Origin: Mariprofundus sp. KV
Lineage (GTDB): Bacteria; Pseudomonadota; Zetaproteobacteria; Mariprofundales; Mariprofundaceae
Direction: 5' to 3'
Assembly: GCF_013387475.1 (NCBI RefSeq)
Contig: NZ_VWNB01000017.1
Coordinates: 1-33,302, forward strand
Length of the DNA: 33,302 bases
Below the pieces are notes generated by a model, which saw only the letters and a program-made list of their open reading frames with translations, ran no database searches and had not been told where the DNA came from. The first letter of the stretch is position 1; each line of letters starts with the position of its first letter. This document shows positions 33,290 through 33,302 of this stretch, in pieces. A program made the position numbers and the translations under genes.

Positions 33290-33302
33290 ATGAAGCACAC
33301 TA
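33290..33302 (+). CDS. Possible gene start cut by the window end
   Basis: An ATG at 33290-33292 followed by codons for Lys, His and Thr runs off the window, with GGAG about ten bases upstream (33276-33279). Too little is visible to name it. Confidence 0.2.

Noticed and set aside
1-33302. CRISPR arrays, tRNA and rRNA genes
   Set aside because: No regularly spaced repeat series, cloverleaf-like sequence with a GTTC arm, or rRNA signature was seen on either strand by eye.

Overview
The window is a chromosomal stretch of a Gram-negative, respiring proteobacterium. lptD, surA and nagZ show an outer membrane with peptidoglycan recycling, and ubiG shows ubiquinone synthesis. Diadenylate cyclase next to an LPS-assembly gene set and a c-di-GMP module would fit a marine proteobacterium. 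A Zetaproteobacterium (Mariprofundus-like) is my best guess from gene content; it is an inference and was not tested by any search.

Layout. At 1-125 is the end of an IS5-type insertion sequence, with the first 22 codons of its transposase, abutting the stop codon of cysE. Then on the minus strand come cysE, an M16 zinc peptidase, pnp and rpsO (transcribed rpsO to cysE, with intrinsic terminators after rpsO and after pnp) and a dicarboxylate/amino-acid:cation symporter. On the plus strand, 6392-9049, lie a PilZ protein and a REC-PAS-GGDEF-EAL response regulator, which form a c-di-GMP pair. nagZ (minus) converges on them. At 9937-11422 is a decayed, partly AT-rich region: an orphan membrane protein, then a deletion-riddled second copy of an oppC/dppC-dppB permease pair, then a short tandem repeat at the homology breakpoint. 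The intact permease pair follows on the minus strand (11423-13260).

The plus-strand envelope/cofactor group ubiG, lptD, surA, pdxA, yqgE spans 13380-19708. It converges on a long minus-strand group: 741-aa unknown gene, tilS, ftsH, folP, cdaA, ybbR (cdaR), glmM, with 1-4 nt overlaps at several junctions. Divergently, znuA-znuC-znuB encode a zinc importer, interrupted between znuC and znuB by a 460-bp cassette with terminal inverted repeats that carries a GxxExxY-family gene. An RDD membrane protein, a 67-aa membrane protein, and an isolated truncated membrane-sensor domain in AT-rich DNA close the window.

No rRNA, tRNA or CRISPR array was seen. The points most worth a second look are: (1) the GxxExxY cassette, whose inverted repeat supplies the stop codon of znuC and the start codon of its own gene; (2) a SurA fused to an NTF2-like C-terminal domain; (3) twin TATCCC-N6-GGGAT inverted repeats 32 bp apart in the ftsH leader; (4) the permease remnant, whose intergenic spacer is better conserved than its coding parts; (5) the unrecognised 741-aa protein coupled to tilS.
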